From Corynebacterium guangdongense (GTDB lineage Bacteria; Actinomycetota; Actinomycetes; Mycobacteriales; Mycobacteriaceae): a stretch of 64,000 nt of DNA. The stretch lies in contig NZ_CP047654.1 of the NCBI RefSeq assembly GCF_030408915.1, forward strand, positions 868,001-932,000. Reading direction: 5' to 3'. A program made the position numbers and the translations under genes. This document shows, piece after piece, positions 8,570 through 19,039 of this stretch (positions within the stretch are counted from its first letter, which is position 1; every line of letters starts with the position of its first letter). The notes beneath the pieces are model-generated. The model was not told the DNA's origin. It saw only the letters and a program-made list of their open reading frames with translations, and made no database searches.

Positions 8570-8653
8570 GGCCCAGTTGAGGTCGTATCACGATTTCCGC
8601 TTTTTCCTGCTTTTTAGTTGTCATCCCAGGTAAAGGCCAGGAATCTTAAGGGT

Positions 8654-10480
8654 ATGTCTGAAAATGTCAAGGATGAAGCGCTCCACCACGCTGAAGCGGA
8701 CGGCGTGCAACGAGACAACCCCGACTACCATTCCGTCGCCGACGAACTCGCCGGCGCCAGCGCCACGGAACAGCTGGCGGCTCTCCTCAACGACGATGAC
8801 CGGCTGACGGTCGCCGACTACCCGGAGGACCACGTCACCCTCCAGTCCGAGGACGAGAACGCCCGGATCGACTGGGTCGTCGTCGTGCCCGCGATGCTCC
8901 TCGTGATCAGCATCGTCTCCTGGGGGCTGCTCGGCGGCGAGAGCTTCGCCACCTTCGCCAACGGGGCCTTCACCTGGGTCCTCGACAACGTCGGCTGGGC
9001 CTTCACCCTCTTCGGCACCATCTTCGTGGTGTTTGTCCTGGTGGTGGCGCTGAGCAGGTTCGGTTCCATCCGTCTCGGCGGCAGCGACGAGGAACCCGAG
9101 TTCCGCACCATCTCCTGGATCGCCATGATGTTCGCCGCCGGCATGGGCATCGGCCTGATGTTCTACGGCGCCTCCGAGCCGCTGGCGCACTACCTCTCCC
9201 CGGTACCCGGACGCGAGGCGAACGAGGTGGGTACCGCCATGGCGACCGCCATGTACCACTGGACGCTGCACCCGTGGGCGCTCTACGCCATCGTCGGCCT
9301 GGCCATCGGCTACTCCACCTTCCGCCTGGGCCGCAAGCAGCTGCTTTCCTCGGCGTTCATTCCGCTCATCGGCCGCAAGGCCGCCGAAGGCTGGGTGGGC
9401 AAGCTCATCGACATCCTGTCCATCTTCGCCACCGTCTTCGGCACCGCCTGCTCCCTCGGGCTGGGCACCCTGCAGATCCGCTCCGGCCTGCAGGCCTCCG
9501 GCTTCATGGATGATCCGGGCCAGGGCGTCATCATCGGCATCGTGCTGGTGCTGACCCTGGCCTTCATCCTCTCCGCGATCTCCGGCGTCGGCAAGGGCAT
9601 CCAGTACCTGTCGAACTTCAACATCATCCTCGCCGCGATCCTGGCGATCTTCGTGTTCGTCTTCGGCCCGACCGTCACCCAGCTCAACATCCTGCCGACC
9701 TCCATCGGCGCCTACTTCAGCAAGTTCTTCGAGATGGCGTCGTGGACGGGGGTCTCCGCCGACGGCACCGCCGGCGAGTGGCTCGGCGGCTGGACCATCT
9801 TCTACTGGGCCTGGTGGGTGTCCTGGTCCCCGTTCGTCGGCATGTTCCTGGCCCGCATCTCCCGCGGCCGCACCATCCGCGAGTTCTGTCTCGGCGTCCT
9901 GATCGTGCCCTCCGTCCTGTCCACCGTCTGGTTCTCCGTCTTCGGCGGCACCGCCATTTGGATGGAGAACAACGACCAGTCCATCGTCGGCGGCGGCACC
10001 ACCGAGGAGCAGCTGTTCAACCTGCTGCACTCCCTGCCGGGCGGCATGATCGCCGGCGTGGTCGCCGTCATCCTGCTGGGCACCTTCTTCATCACCTCCG
10101 CGGATTCCGCCTCCACGGTGATGGGGTCCATGTCCCAGAACGGCAAGTCCGACGCGAACCGCTGGGTCACCGCGGCCTGGGGCATCATGGCCGCCCTCGT
10201 CGGCCTGACGCTGCTGGTCGTCGGCGGCGATGACGCGCTCAACGCGCTGCAGTCCGTGACCATCGTGGCCGCCACGCCGTTCCTCTTCATCATCTTCCTG
10301 CTGATGTTCGCCATCGTGAAGGATCTGATGAATGACGTCATCTACCTCGACGCCCGGGAGCAGCAGCGCTTCGCCCGCCAGCTGGCCATCGAGCGCCGAC
10401 TGCACCGCGAGAAGGCCTACCGCGACGCCCAGAAGGAGCGCCGCCGCAGCGTCCTGGCACGCAAGGCCCCGAAGGTCTAG
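8654..10480 (+). CDS. betP: Glycine betaine carrier, BCCT family
   Basis: A 608-residue BCCT transporter with 12 TM helices, most like the Na+-coupled, osmo-activated BetP. Diagnostic segments are [15 protein letters not shown] (glycine stretch of TM3), the Trp-rich box [18 protein letters not shown] of TM8, [12 protein letters not shown] and the C-terminal [14 protein letters not shown] helix ending in a basic cluster, which senses K+ and lipid in BetP. The N-terminus is long and acidic, as in BetP. ATG 8654 was chosen; the frame opens at 8618. The upstream region has MtrA-type repeats, and the gene ends in a strong hairpin terminator, so it appears monocistronic. Confidence 0.9.
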   Translation: MSENVKDEALHHAEADGVQRDNPDYHSVADELAGASATEQLAALLNDDDRLTVADYPEDHVTLQSEDENARIDWVVVVPAMLLVISIVSWGLLGGESFATFANGAFTWVLDNVGWAFTLFGTIFVVFVLVVALSRFGSIRLGGSDEEPEFRTISWIAMMFAAGMGIGLMFYGASEPLAHYLSPVPGREANEVGTAMATAMYHWTLHPWALYAIVGLAIGYSTFRLGRKQLLSSAFIPLIGRKAAEGWVGKLIDILSIFATVFGTACSLGLGTLQIRSGLQASGFMDDPGQGVIIGIVLVLTLAFILSAISGVGKGIQYLSNFNIILAAILAIFVFVFGPTVTQLNILPTSIGAYFSKFFEMASWTGVSADGTAGEWLGGWTIFYWAWWVSWSPFVGMFLARISRGRTIREFCLGVLIVPSVLSTVWFSVFGGTAIWMENNDQSIVGGGTTEEQLFNLLHSLPGGMIAGVVAVILLGTFFITSADSASTVMGSMSQNGKSDANRWVTAAWGIMAALVGLTLLVVGGDDALNALQSVTIVAATPFLFIIFLLMFAIVKDLMNDVIYLDAREQQRFARQLAIERRLHREKAYRDAQKERRRSVLARKAPKV

Positions 10481-10499
10481 CGCCCAGGGAAAGCTTGTC

Positions 10500-10531
10500 G
10501 ACGCCCGTCCACCGGCCGGTGGACGGGCGTC
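10500..10531 (+). terminator. Perfect 32-base palindrome, betP terminator
   Basis: A perfect inverted repeat with 16-base arms begins 20 bases after the betP stop and is followed by CGCTTTTCC. The arms start GACGCCCGTCCACCGG. It can fold as a very stable hairpin with the central bases as loop. The first four bases are shared with a copy of the 11-mer GCTTGTCGACG (10493-10503). Confidence 0.8.
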
Positions 10532-10634
10532 CGCTTTTCCGGCCGACCACGCGCCGGGCACCACGCGCCGGCCGTCGCCCCCGCCGCAGCGCCCGAGGAC
10601 AGCTGGGCGGGCGCGGGAAAGTATGCTGTTGGCC

Positions 10635-12482
10635 ATGAGTGAGACCAACAACGTTCTTGTCTGCGTGGCCTGGCCCTACGCCAACGGCCCCCGCCACATC
10701 GGCCACGTCGCCGGTTTCGGCGTGCCCTCCGACGTCTTCGCCCGTTACCAGCGAATGCAGGGCAGGAACGTCCTGATGGTCTCCGGCACCGACGAGCACG
10801 GCACCCCGCTGCAGGTCCAGGCCGACAAGGAAGGCGTGCCGGTCAAGGAGATGGCGGACCGCTACAACCGCCAGATCGTCCAGGACCTCGCCGGCCTCGG
10901 CCTGTCCTACGACCTGTTCACCCGCACCACCACCTCCAACCATTACGCGGTGGTGCAGGAGCTGTTCACGGGCCTGTACGATAACGGCTACATGATCAAG
11001 GAGACCACCCTCGGCGCGATCAGCCCCTCGACCGGGCGCACCCTGCCGGACCGCTACATCGAGGGCACCTGCCCGATCTGCGGGGCCACCGACGCCCGCG
11101 GCGACCAGTGCGACAACTGCGGCAACCAGCTCGATCCGCACGAGCTGATCAACCCGCGCTCCAAGATCAACGGCGAGACCCCGGACTTCATCGAGACGGA
11201 GCACTTCCTGCTCGACCTGCCCTCGCTTCACGACGCCCTGAAGACGTGGCTGGAGGGCCGCGAGGACTGGCGCCCCAACGTCATCAAGTTCTCCCTCAAC
11301 CTGCTCGAGGACATGCGCCCGCGCGCCATGACCCGCGACATTGACTGGGGCGTGCCGGTCCCGGTCGAGGGCTGGCAGGACAACAACGCCAAGAAGCTCT
11401 ACGTCTGGTTCGACGCCGTCATCGGCTACCTCTCCGCCTCCATCGAGTGGGCGCACCGCACCGGCGACGACGACGCCTGGAAGGCCTTCTGGCAGGACCC
11501 GTCCGTCCCCGGCTATTACTTCATGGGCAAGGACAACATCACCTTCCACTCCCAGATCTGGCCCGCCGAGCTCCTCGGCTACGCGGGCAAGGGCGCCAAG
11601 GGCGGGGCAGCGCACGCCTTCGGTGAGCTCAACCTGCCGACCGAGATCGTCTCCTCGGAGTTCCTGACCATGTCCGGATCCAAGTTCTCCTCCTCCAAGG
11701 GCGTGGTCATCTACGTCAAGGACTTCCTCGCCGAGTTCGGCCCGGACGCCCTGCGCTACTTCATCTCGGTGGCCGGCCCGGAGAACACCGACACCGACTT
11801 CACCTGGGACGAGTTCGTCCGCCGCACCAACAATGAGCTGGCCAACGGCTGGGGCAACCTCGTCAACCGCACCGTGTCCATGGCGCACAAGAACTTCGGC
11901 GAGGTCCCGACCCCGGGTGAGCTCACCGAGACCGACCAGAAGCTGCTCGACCTGGCCGCCGAGGCCTTCGACGTCGTGGGCCGGAACCTCGGCGACGCCA
12001 AGTTCAAGAACGGCATCAGCCATGTCATGCACGTGGTCGGTGAGGCCAACGCCTACATCGCCGAGACCGAGCCGTGGGTCCTGGCCAAGGAGGAGGGGGC
12101 CAAGGAGCCGGGCTCGCGCCTGTCGACCGTCCTGTGGACCGCGCTGCAGGTCGTCTCCGACTGCAACACCATGCTCACCCCGTACCTGCCGCACCTGTCC
12201 CAGCGGATCCACGAGACCCTGGGCCGGGAGGGCGTCTGGGCCGCCGAGCCGGAGATCCGGGAGGTCACCGACTCCTCGCCCGCGGCCCCCATCGGCGTCG
12301 GCACCCCGGACCCGGCGCAGACCTACCCTGTCATCACCGGCGACTACACCGCCCAGCAGGCCCGATGGGCGCGGATCGACGTGGTCCCGGGCACCGCCCT
12401 GGCCAAGCCGGCCCCGCTGGTGGCCAAACTGGACCCGGAGCTGGCGGAGACCGGCCCGGAGTGGGCGCCGGTGCAGAAGTAG
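10635..12482 (+). CDS. metG: Methionyl-tRNA synthetase
   Basis: A 615-residue class I synthetase of the zinc-binding MetG type. The HIGH-type signature is [10 protein letters not shown], the zinc knuckle is CPIC...CDNC (residues near 146-166), and the KMSKS loop is the KFSSS variant in [11 protein letters not shown]. The anticodon-binding domain contains NLVNRT and the ETEPW helix. There is no C-terminal tRNA-binding EMAP domain. ATG 10635 was chosen; another ATG 12 bases upstream is less consistent with the family N-terminus. The MFS gene starts six bases after its stop. Confidence 0.95.
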   Translation: MSETNNVLVCVAWPYANGPRHIGHVAGFGVPSDVFARYQRMQGRNVLMVSGTDEHGTPLQVQADKEGVPVKEMADRYNRQIVQDLAGLGLSYDLFTRTTTSNHYAVVQELFTGLYDNGYMIKETTLGAISPSTGRTLPDRYIEGTCPICGATDARGDQCDNCGNQLDPHELINPRSKINGETPDFIETEHFLLDLPSLHDALKTWLEGREDWRPNVIKFSLNLLEDMRPRAMTRDIDWGVPVPVEGWQDNNAKKLYVWFDAVIGYLSASIEWAHRTGDDDAWKAFWQDPSVPGYYFMGKDNITFHSQIWPAELLGYAGKGAKGGAAHAFGELNLPTEIVSSEFLTMSGSKFSSSKGVVIYVKDFLAEFGPDALRYFISVAGPENTDTDFTWDEFVRRTNNELANGWGNLVNRTVSMAHKNFGEVPTPGELTETDQKLLDLAAEAFDVVGRNLGDAKFKNGISHVMHVVGEANAYIAETEPWVLAKEEGAKEPGSRLSTVLWTALQVVSDCNTMLTPYLPHLSQRIHETLGREGVWAAEPEIREVTDSSPAAPIGVGTPDPAQTYPVITGDYTAQQARWARIDVVPGTALAKPAPLVAKLDPELAETGPEWAPVQK

Positions 12483-12487
12483 CCCCC

Positions 12488-13795
12488 ATGGACACCCCGA
12501 GAAACGCCACGTCGGCGACCAGCGGCTCCGCCATCGGCCTGGTCTTCACCCTCGTGGCGATTTTCGTCGCCGCGCTGAATCTGCGTGCCGGCATCACCTC
12601 CGTCGGGCCCGTCCTGTCCGACATCCTCGGCTGGTACGACGCCTCCCCGGCCGTCGCCGGTCTGATCACGGCCATGCCGGGCGCCTTCTTCGCGGTCATG
12701 GGCCTGTGCGCCGTGCCCCTGGCAGAACGCATCGGCATGAGCCGCACCCTGCTCATCGGCATGAGCTTCACCCTGACCGGACTGGCGGTGCGCCCGTGGA
12801 CGGGCAGCGTCTGGCTCTTCCTGCTGTTCACCGCGTTCGTGGTGGTCGGCATCGCCCTGTCCAACGTCCTGCTGCCCGCGTGGATCAAGCTGCACGGCGG
12901 CCGCAACATCGTCACCCTGATGACGGTGAACACCACCGTGCTGGGCATCTCCGGTGCCCTGGGCCCACTGTCGGCCGGTCTCGCCGAGCGTGAGGGCGGC
13001 TGGCGCGACGCCCTCTTCGTCTGGGTCTCCGCGGGCCTGGCCCAGGTCCTGGTGTGGCTTTTCGTCGCGGTGCGCAACGGCTACGACTTCCCGCGGTACC
13101 GGGTCGCCGCCACCGAGACGCCGGGGACGCCGGGGACGCCGGGGGCGCCGGGGGCGCCGGGGACGCCGGGGACGCCGGGGGCGCTGCCCTCGCTGTGGAC
13201 CTCTCCGTCCGCGGTCTTCCTCATGGCCTACTTCGGGCTGCAGTCCATGCACGCCTACATCCAGATGGGATACCTCTCGCAGATCCTGCTGGACTCCGGG
13301 GTCTCGCGGACCGTGGCCTCGCTCGGCCTGTCCATCAACGCCGGCTGGGGCATCCTCGGCGGGCTCGTCATCCCCACGGTCATCGCCCGGCTCCCGCGGG
13401 TGGAGGTGCTCCCGTTGCTCTTCGGCGCACTGACCTTCTCGGGCTACCTGGGGCTGCTGCTGGCCCCCGCGGCCGCGCCCCTGCTGTGGTCCTCACTGCT
13501 CGGGGTCGGCGGCTGGGCCTTCGTCCTCGCGCTCAACCTCATCGTCGTCAAGGCCCGGCACCCGCTGGTGGCCGCGCGGCTCTCCGGCTTCGTGCAGCCC
13601 TTCGGCTACGTCATCGCCGCCCTGGGCCCGCTGGTCATCGGCCTGGTCTACCGCCCGGAGGTCGGGTGGACCGGAATCCTACTGGCCCTGCTCGTCCTCG
13701 CCCTGGTTAAGGGGGTCGTCGGCTTCCTCGCGGCACGCCCCGGATTCGTCGATGACGACCTCGGTCTGAGCGAGCCCCGCATCGTGGAGAACTAG
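12488..13795 (+). CDS. MFS transporter, CynX/NimT-like
   Basis: A 435-residue MFS carrier with 12 predicted TM helices. The motif ALNLRAGITSVGPVLSDI in TM1 is typical of the CynX/NimT branch (cyanate, nitroimidazole and related carriers). The cytoplasmic loop between TM6 and TM7 is a Thr/Ala-Pro-Gly repeat encoded by a 9-base tandem repeat (13118-13180). It begins six bases after metG, so co-transcription is likely. The substrate is unknown. Confidence 0.82.
   Translation: MDTPRNATSATSGSAIGLVFTLVAIFVAALNLRAGITSVGPVLSDILGWYDASPAVAGLITAMPGAFFAVMGLCAVPLAERIGMSRTLLIGMSFTLTGLAVRPWTGSVWLFLLFTAFVVVGIALSNVLLPAWIKLHGGRNIVTLMTVNTTVLGISGALGPLSAGLAEREGGWRDALFVWVSAGLAQVLVWLFVAVRNGYDFPRYRVAATETPGTPGTPGAPGAPGTPGTPGALPSLWTSPSAVFLMAYFGLQSMHAYIQMGYLSQILLDSGVSRTVASLGLSINAGWGILGGLVIPTVIARLPRVEVLPLLFGALTFSGYLGLLLAPAAAPLLWSSLLGVGGWAFVLALNLIVVKARHPLVAARLSGFVQPFGYVIAALGPLVIGLVYRPEVGWTGILLALLVLALVKGVVGFLAARPGFVDDDLGLSEPRIVEN
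13118..13180 (+). repeat. 9-base tandem repeat, seven units, inside MFS gene
   Basis: Seven consecutive units of (A/G)CGCCGGGG encode a T/A-P-G repeat in the central loop of the transporter. The unit is a multiple of three, so gain or loss of units keeps the frame and would only alter loop length. Confidence 0.92.
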
Positions 13796-13826
13796 CGTGT
13801 CGGGGTCGACTGTTAGGTTGGTCGGC

Positions 13827-15935
13827 ATGACGAGCCAGACATCTGTGACCGCTACCCGTGATGACGCCCAGCGCCTGCTCGAGGGAATCGCCGGACCCGA
13901 GGCGCGCCTGCGCGACGACCAGTGGGTCGCCATCGACGCGCTGGTCAACGCCCGTCGGCGCATGCTGGTGGTCCAGCGCACCGGCTGGGGCAAATCCGCC
14001 GTCTACTTCATCGCCGCCAAGCTGCTGCGCCGGGCCGGCCACGGGCCGAGCATCATCATCAGCCCGCTGCTGGCGCTGATGCGCAACCAGGTGCAGGCGG
14101 CCTCCGGGGCAGGCATCGTCGCCGCCACCCTCAACTCGGCCAACATGACCGAGTGGGCCGCCATCGAACAGTCCGTCACCGGCGGGGGAGTCGACGTCCT
14201 GCTCATCTCCCCGGAACGTCTCAACAACCCGGATTTCCGGACGAACATCCTCCCGCAGCTGGCGGAAAGCACCGGCATGGTCGTCGTCGATGAGGCGCAC
14301 TGCATCTCAGACTGGGGCCATGACTTCCGCCCCGACTACCGCCGCATCAAGGATCTGCTGGCCGGACTGCGTCCGGGCGTGCCGGTCCTGGCGACGACGG
14401 CGACGGCCAACGACCGCGTCGTCGCCGACGTCCAGGCGCAGCTCGGCCCGGACACCGGTGTGCTGCGCGGGGGCCTGGACCGGGAGTCGTTGCACCTCAA
14501 CGTCGTCCATCTCCCGGACACAACGCAGCGCCCGGCGTGGCTGGCGTCGAACCTGGCCGCGCTCCCGGGTTCCGGCATCGTCTACTGCCTGACCGTCTCC
14601 GCCGCGGAGGATCTGGCGGAGGCCCTGACGGCGGTCGGCTGGAACGTCGCGGCCTACACCGGGCGCACGGAGGCGGGGGAGCGCGAACGCCTCGAGCAGG
14701 CGCTCATCGCCAACGAGCTCAAGGCGCTCATCGCCACCAGCGCCCTGGGCATGGGCTTCGACAAACGCGACCTCGGTTTCGTCGTGCACCTGGGTGCGCC
14801 GAGCTCCCCGATCAGCTACTACCAGCAGATCGGCCGCGCCGGCCGCGGCACCGACCGCGCGGAGGTCATCCTCCTGCCGGGGGCGGAGGATCGGCAGATC
14901 TGGGACTACTTCGCCTCCGTCTCGTTTCCGGAGGAGGAGACGGTCCGGACGCTGCTGGGTGCGCTGGAGGAGGCCGACGGCGCCGCCCTGTCCACTATCA
15001 GGCTCGAGACCGCGGTGGATCTCTCGCGCACCCGGATCGAGCAGACCCTCAAAGTCCTCGACGTCGACGGCGCCGTCCAGCGCGTCCGCGGCGGCTGGGT
15101 GGCCACCGGCCGGCCCTGGTCCTATGACGCCGCCCGCTACCGCGGCATCGACGAGGCCCGCACCCGCGAACAGGACGCCATGCTCGAGTACCAGCGCACC
15201 GGACAGTGCCGCCTGGTCTTCCTGCGCAGCCAGCTCGACGATCCGACCCTCGACGGATCCGTCTGCGGCCGCTGCGACAACTGCACCGGCAACCACCTGG
15301 ATCCGGCCGTGGACGCGGCGATGGCGGACAGGGTCACCGCGAAGATGCGTGCGCCGGGGGTCCTGCTGACCCAGCGCCGCCAGTGGCCGAGCGGCCTGTC
15401 CCGGGTGAAGGGGAAGATCACCGGGGTCGGGCCTGGCCGGGCCCTGGGCCGGCTCAACGACGTCGCCCGCGGCCCCGCGCTGCGGGAGCTGGTCGGCGAA
15501 CGCGCCTGGGTGCCCGGCACGGACTGGAAGTCCGATCCGTGGCTGTCCCGCATCGTCGCGGTGCTGGCGGACTGGGACTGGACGCGGCGCCCGACCACGG
15601 TGGTGGCGCTGGGCGCCAGCGACGAGCAGACCACCGCGTTCCTCGCGCGCGTGGCGCAGGCGATCGCGGCGGTCGGCCGGATGGATTTCGGCGGCGTGCT
15701 GCCGGTGGCCGCCGGTGCGGGGGAAGTGACGGCGCAAAACTCGGCCTACCGGGTGCTGGGCCTGCTGGACCACTACGACGTGCGTGCGCTGGCCGGGGAA
15801 TTGTCCGGCGAGGCCCCGATACTCCTGCTCACCGACGTCGTCGACACCGGCTGGTCGGTCACCGTGGCCGGTGCGGCGCTTCACACGGCGACGGGGCGGG
15901 AGGTCCTGCCCTTCGCGCTGGCCGCCCGGGGCTGA
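13827..15935 (+). CDS. recQ: RecQ-family DNA helicase with C-terminal phosphoribosyltransferase-like domain
   Basis: A 702-residue protein. The helicase core has a Walker A variant GTGWGKS (about residues 50-56), DEAHCISDWGHDFRP (155 onward) and motif VI QQIGRAGRGTDRAEV. The RecQ zinc region follows with a CGRCDNC cluster. The C-terminal part is unusual: ILLLTDVVDTGWS at about 665-677 is a PRPP-binding loop of phosphoribosyltransferases, so a PRTase-like domain seems to replace the usual HRDC. ATG 13827 was chosen; a GTG at 13797 is an alternative. Helicase assignment is firm. Whether the PRTase-like part binds nucleotides is unknown. Confidence 0.88.
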   Translation: MTSQTSVTATRDDAQRLLEGIAGPEARLRDDQWVAIDALVNARRRMLVVQRTGWGKSAVYFIAAKLLRRAGHGPSIIISPLLALMRNQVQAASGAGIVAATLNSANMTEWAAIEQSVTGGGVDVLLISPERLNNPDFRTNILPQLAESTGMVVVDEAHCISDWGHDFRPDYRRIKDLLAGLRPGVPVLATTATANDRVVADVQAQLGPDTGVLRGGLDRESLHLNVVHLPDTTQRPAWLASNLAALPGSGIVYCLTVSAAEDLAEALTAVGWNVAAYTGRTEAGERERLEQALIANELKALIATSALGMGFDKRDLGFVVHLGAPSSPISYYQQIGRAGRGTDRAEVILLPGAEDRQIWDYFASVSFPEEETVRTLLGALEEADGAALSTIRLETAVDLSRTRIEQTLKVLDVDGAVQRVRGGWVATGRPWSYDAARYRGIDEARTREQDAMLEYQRTGQCRLVFLRSQLDDPTLDGSVCGRCDNCTGNHLDPAVDAAMADRVTAKMRAPGVLLTQRRQWPSGLSRVKGKITGVGPGRALGRLNDVARGPALRELVGERAWVPGTDWKSDPWLSRIVAVLADWDWTRRPTTVVALGASDEQTTAFLARVAQAIAAVGRMDFGGVLPVAAGAGEVTAQNSAYRVLGLLDHYDVRALAGELSGEAPILLLTDVVDTGWSVTVAGAALHTATGREVLPFALAARG

Positions 15936-15941
15936 CCTGTC

Positions 15942-16511
15942 CTACACGTGCGGGTTGGCGGCGTCGCCGGCGTAGAGGACCGAACCCGTGTCGTCGACGT
16001 CCGGGTCGTGGGGGACCATGTCGATCATCAGCTGCATGAGGTAAATCCCCAGCCACTGGCCATGCTTCCGGCCCACCTCCGGGAAGAAGCCGGCCTCGGT
16101 GAAGCCGAACTTCTTGTGCAGCGCGAGCGAGCCCCTGTTGTCGCTGACGATGTTGGCCAGCATGACGTGCACGTCGCCGTGCTTCTTCGCCTGGTGAATC
16201 AATTCCCCGAGCAGCCTGGAGCCGACCCCCTTGCCGTGCGCGTCGGGGGAGACGTAGATCGAGTTCTCCATGGTGTGGCGGTAGCCGGGCATGTCCAGCC
16301 ACTGCATGTAACTGGCGTAGCCCAGGACGCCGGTCTCGTCCTCGGCGACGAGCACGGGAAATCCTTCCTCGATGTGCTCGTCCAGCCATTCCGTGCGTTC
16401 CTCGGCGTCCAGATCGTAGAAACGGAACGACGCGGTCGTATTCCGGATCGCCCAGTTCTGGATCTCAACGATCGCCGACAGGTCCTCATGTGTTGCGAGA
16501 CGGATCTCCAT
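15942..16511 (-). CDS. GNAT acetyltransferase, phosphinothricin acetyltransferase-like
   Basis: A 189-residue GNAT protein of the Pat/Bar/MddA type. It begins with RLATHEDLSAIVEIQNWAI and has the acetyl-CoA site VSPDAHGKGVGSRLLGELI and the C-terminal FTEAGFFPEVGRKHGQWLGIYLMQ typical of phosphinothricin or methionine sulfone/sulfoximine N-acetyltransferases. The ATG start at 16511 is shared by the family; longer open frame to 17480 is antisense to tatD. It is convergent with recQ (six bases apart) and divergent from tatD. Confidence 0.85.
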   Translation of the reverse strand: MEIRLATHEDLSAIVEIQNWAIRNTTASFRFYDLDAEERTEWLDEHIEEGFPVLVAEDETGVLGYASYMQWLDMPGYRHTMENSIYVSPDAHGKGVGSRLLGELIHQAKKHGDVHVMLANIVSDNRGSLALHKKFGFTEAGFFPEVGRKHGQWLGIYLMQLMIDMVPHDPDVDDTGSVLYAGDAANPHV

Positions 16512-16577
16512 GGCGGAGAGTCTAGGCACCTCGGCGATCTCCGACCACCCGAGGGCTGGGCGATAGAGTGGGGGACC

Positions 16578-17417
16578 ATGTCGAAGAAGAAGCCTCGCCC
16601 CACGCCCGTCCCGGCCGCGAAGATCGACGGGCTGGTGGACGCCCACACCCACCTCGCGTCCGCGCGGGCCCGGACGCAGGAGGAGGTCGACGCCATCGTC
16701 GCCCGAGCCCTCGAGGCGGGCGTCGAACGCATCTGCACCGTGGGCGACGGGCTGGCCGAGGCGGAGCTGGCGCTCGAGGCCGCGCACCTGAACCCGCGCG
16801 TGTGGGCGGCGTGCGCGCTCCACCCCACCCGGGCGCACCAGCTCGACGACGCGGCCCGTGCCCGCCTCAGCGAGATGGCCTCCGATCCGCGCTGCGTGGC
16901 GGTGGGGGAGACCGGCATCGACACCTACTGGCTCCGGCACGATCCCGAGCGCACCGCTGCGCTGGACGTGCAGGAGGAGGCGCTGCGCTGGCACATCGAC
17001 CTGGCCAACTCCTCGGGCAAGGCGCTGATGATCCACAACCGCGAGGGCGATGAGGACCTCATGCGCATCCTCGCCGACGCTCCCACGCCTGAGACCGTCA
17101 TCCTGCACTGTTTCTCCTCCCCGCTGGCGGTGGCGAAGGAGGCGCTGGATCGGGGCTACGTGCTCAGCTTCGCCGGTAACGTCACGTTCAAGCGCAACGA
17201 TGAACTGCGCCGGGCTGCCCAGCTGGCCCCGGCCGGCCAGCTGCTCATCGAGACGGACGCGCCGTACATGACTCCGGAACCCTTCCGCGGCAGCCGCAAC
17301 GAGCCCGCCCTCATCGGCCATACCGCGCTGGTGGTGGCCGAGGCTCGTGGCATGCATGTTCGCGACCTCGCCGAGGAGGTCACCCAGACCTTTGATCGGG
17401 TGTATGGCCTCGGGTAG
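16578..17417 (+). CDS. tatD: TatD-family metal-dependent hydrolase (DNase)
   Basis: A 279-residue TIM-barrel hydrolase. Metal ligands are visible as DAHTHLA near the N-terminus, VGETGID, IHNREGD, LHCFS and ETDAPY(M)TPEPFRG near the C-terminus. TatD enzymes are 3'-5' exonucleases in DNA repair and decay. In actinobacteria the gene commonly lies close to rpf, rsmA and ispE, as here. ATG 16578 follows GTGGGGGA. Confidence 0.92.
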   Translation: MSKKKPRPTPVPAAKIDGLVDAHTHLASARARTQEEVDAIVARALEAGVERICTVGDGLAEAELALEAAHLNPRVWAACALHPTRAHQLDDAARARLSEMASDPRCVAVGETGIDTYWLRHDPERTAALDVQEEALRWHIDLANSSGKALMIHNREGDEDLMRILADAPTPETVILHCFSSPLAVAKEALDRGYVLSFAGNVTFKRNDELRRAAQLAPAGQLLIETDAPYMTPEPFRGSRNEPALIGHTALVVAEARGMHVRDLAEEVTQTFDRVYGLG

Positions 17418-17462
17418 GGCCCGGTCCGCCCCGAAAAACCGCTGTGTGTGCATTGTCACAGC

Positions 17463-17478
17463 GTTATCTTTCCGTTGC
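17463..17478 (-). promoter_or_regulatory. MtrA-type direct repeat upstream of rpf2 (distal)
   Basis: On the minus strand the site is GCAAC-GGAAAG-ATAAC, two GTNAC-like pentamers with a six-base spacer, 206 bases before the rpf2 ATG. The first half is an imperfect match. Confidence 0.35.
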
Positions 17479-17557
17479 AATCACCGCACGTGAGAGGGGG
17501 ATCCTGGTGCCGCGCGCTGTGGCGCGCGGGGGTGCCCTGTCTGGCTTTCCCCGATTC

Positions 17558-17573
17558 GTTATCTTATTGTGAC
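17558..17573 (-). promoter_or_regulatory. MtrA-type direct repeat upstream of rpf2 (proximal)
   Basis: On the minus strand the site is GTCAC-AATAAG-ATAAC, a good GTNAC-n6-GTNAC match. Its core GTTATCTTATTGTGA is identical over 15 bases to the betP site at 8496-8510. It lies 111 bases before the rpf2 ATG. Linking a cell-wall lytic factor to MtrAB fits that system's known envelope targets. Confidence 0.5.
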
Positions 17574-17585
17574 TGACAGTTCACA

Positions 17586-17651
17586 GCGGGCCCCATGCCC
17601 GCGCAGCACACCGAAGCACAGGGGCCGGACCATCTACCCGGGTGGCCGGCC
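17586..17651 (+). other. Two GC-rich hairpins in the rpf2 leader
   Basis: The probable 5' leader of rpf2 contains GCGGGC-CCCAT-GCCCGC (17586-17602) and a second stem formed by GGCCGG (17623-17628) and CCGGCC (17646-17651). They end about 30 bases before the start codon and could affect leader structure or translation. I could not match them to a known riboswitch class. Confidence 0.35.
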
Positions 17652-17675
17652 GTTCGAATCGAAGAGACGAGCTAG

Positions 17676-18881
<1,206 letters not shown>

Positions 18882-18897
18882 GCCGCGCCCGCCGTCG

Positions 18898-18934
18898 ACC
18901 CGCCCCTGCCTGGGGCGGGTTCTTCCGTGTTTTC
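18898..18934 (+). terminator. rpf2 terminator
   Basis: The stem ACCCGCCCC / GGGGCGGGT (nine pairs, five-base loop) at 18898-18920 is followed by a T-rich tract TCTTCCGTGTTTT. It starts 17 bases after the rpf2 stop. Confidence 0.82.
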
Positions 18935-19039
18935 CGGACCAAGACACCTCTACGACGACGTCCACCCAACGTTCAGGCTGCGTGGCTAGCGTGGGTGACG
19001 CCCGAACACCAGAGAACACAGAGAATGGAGCATCCCGAC

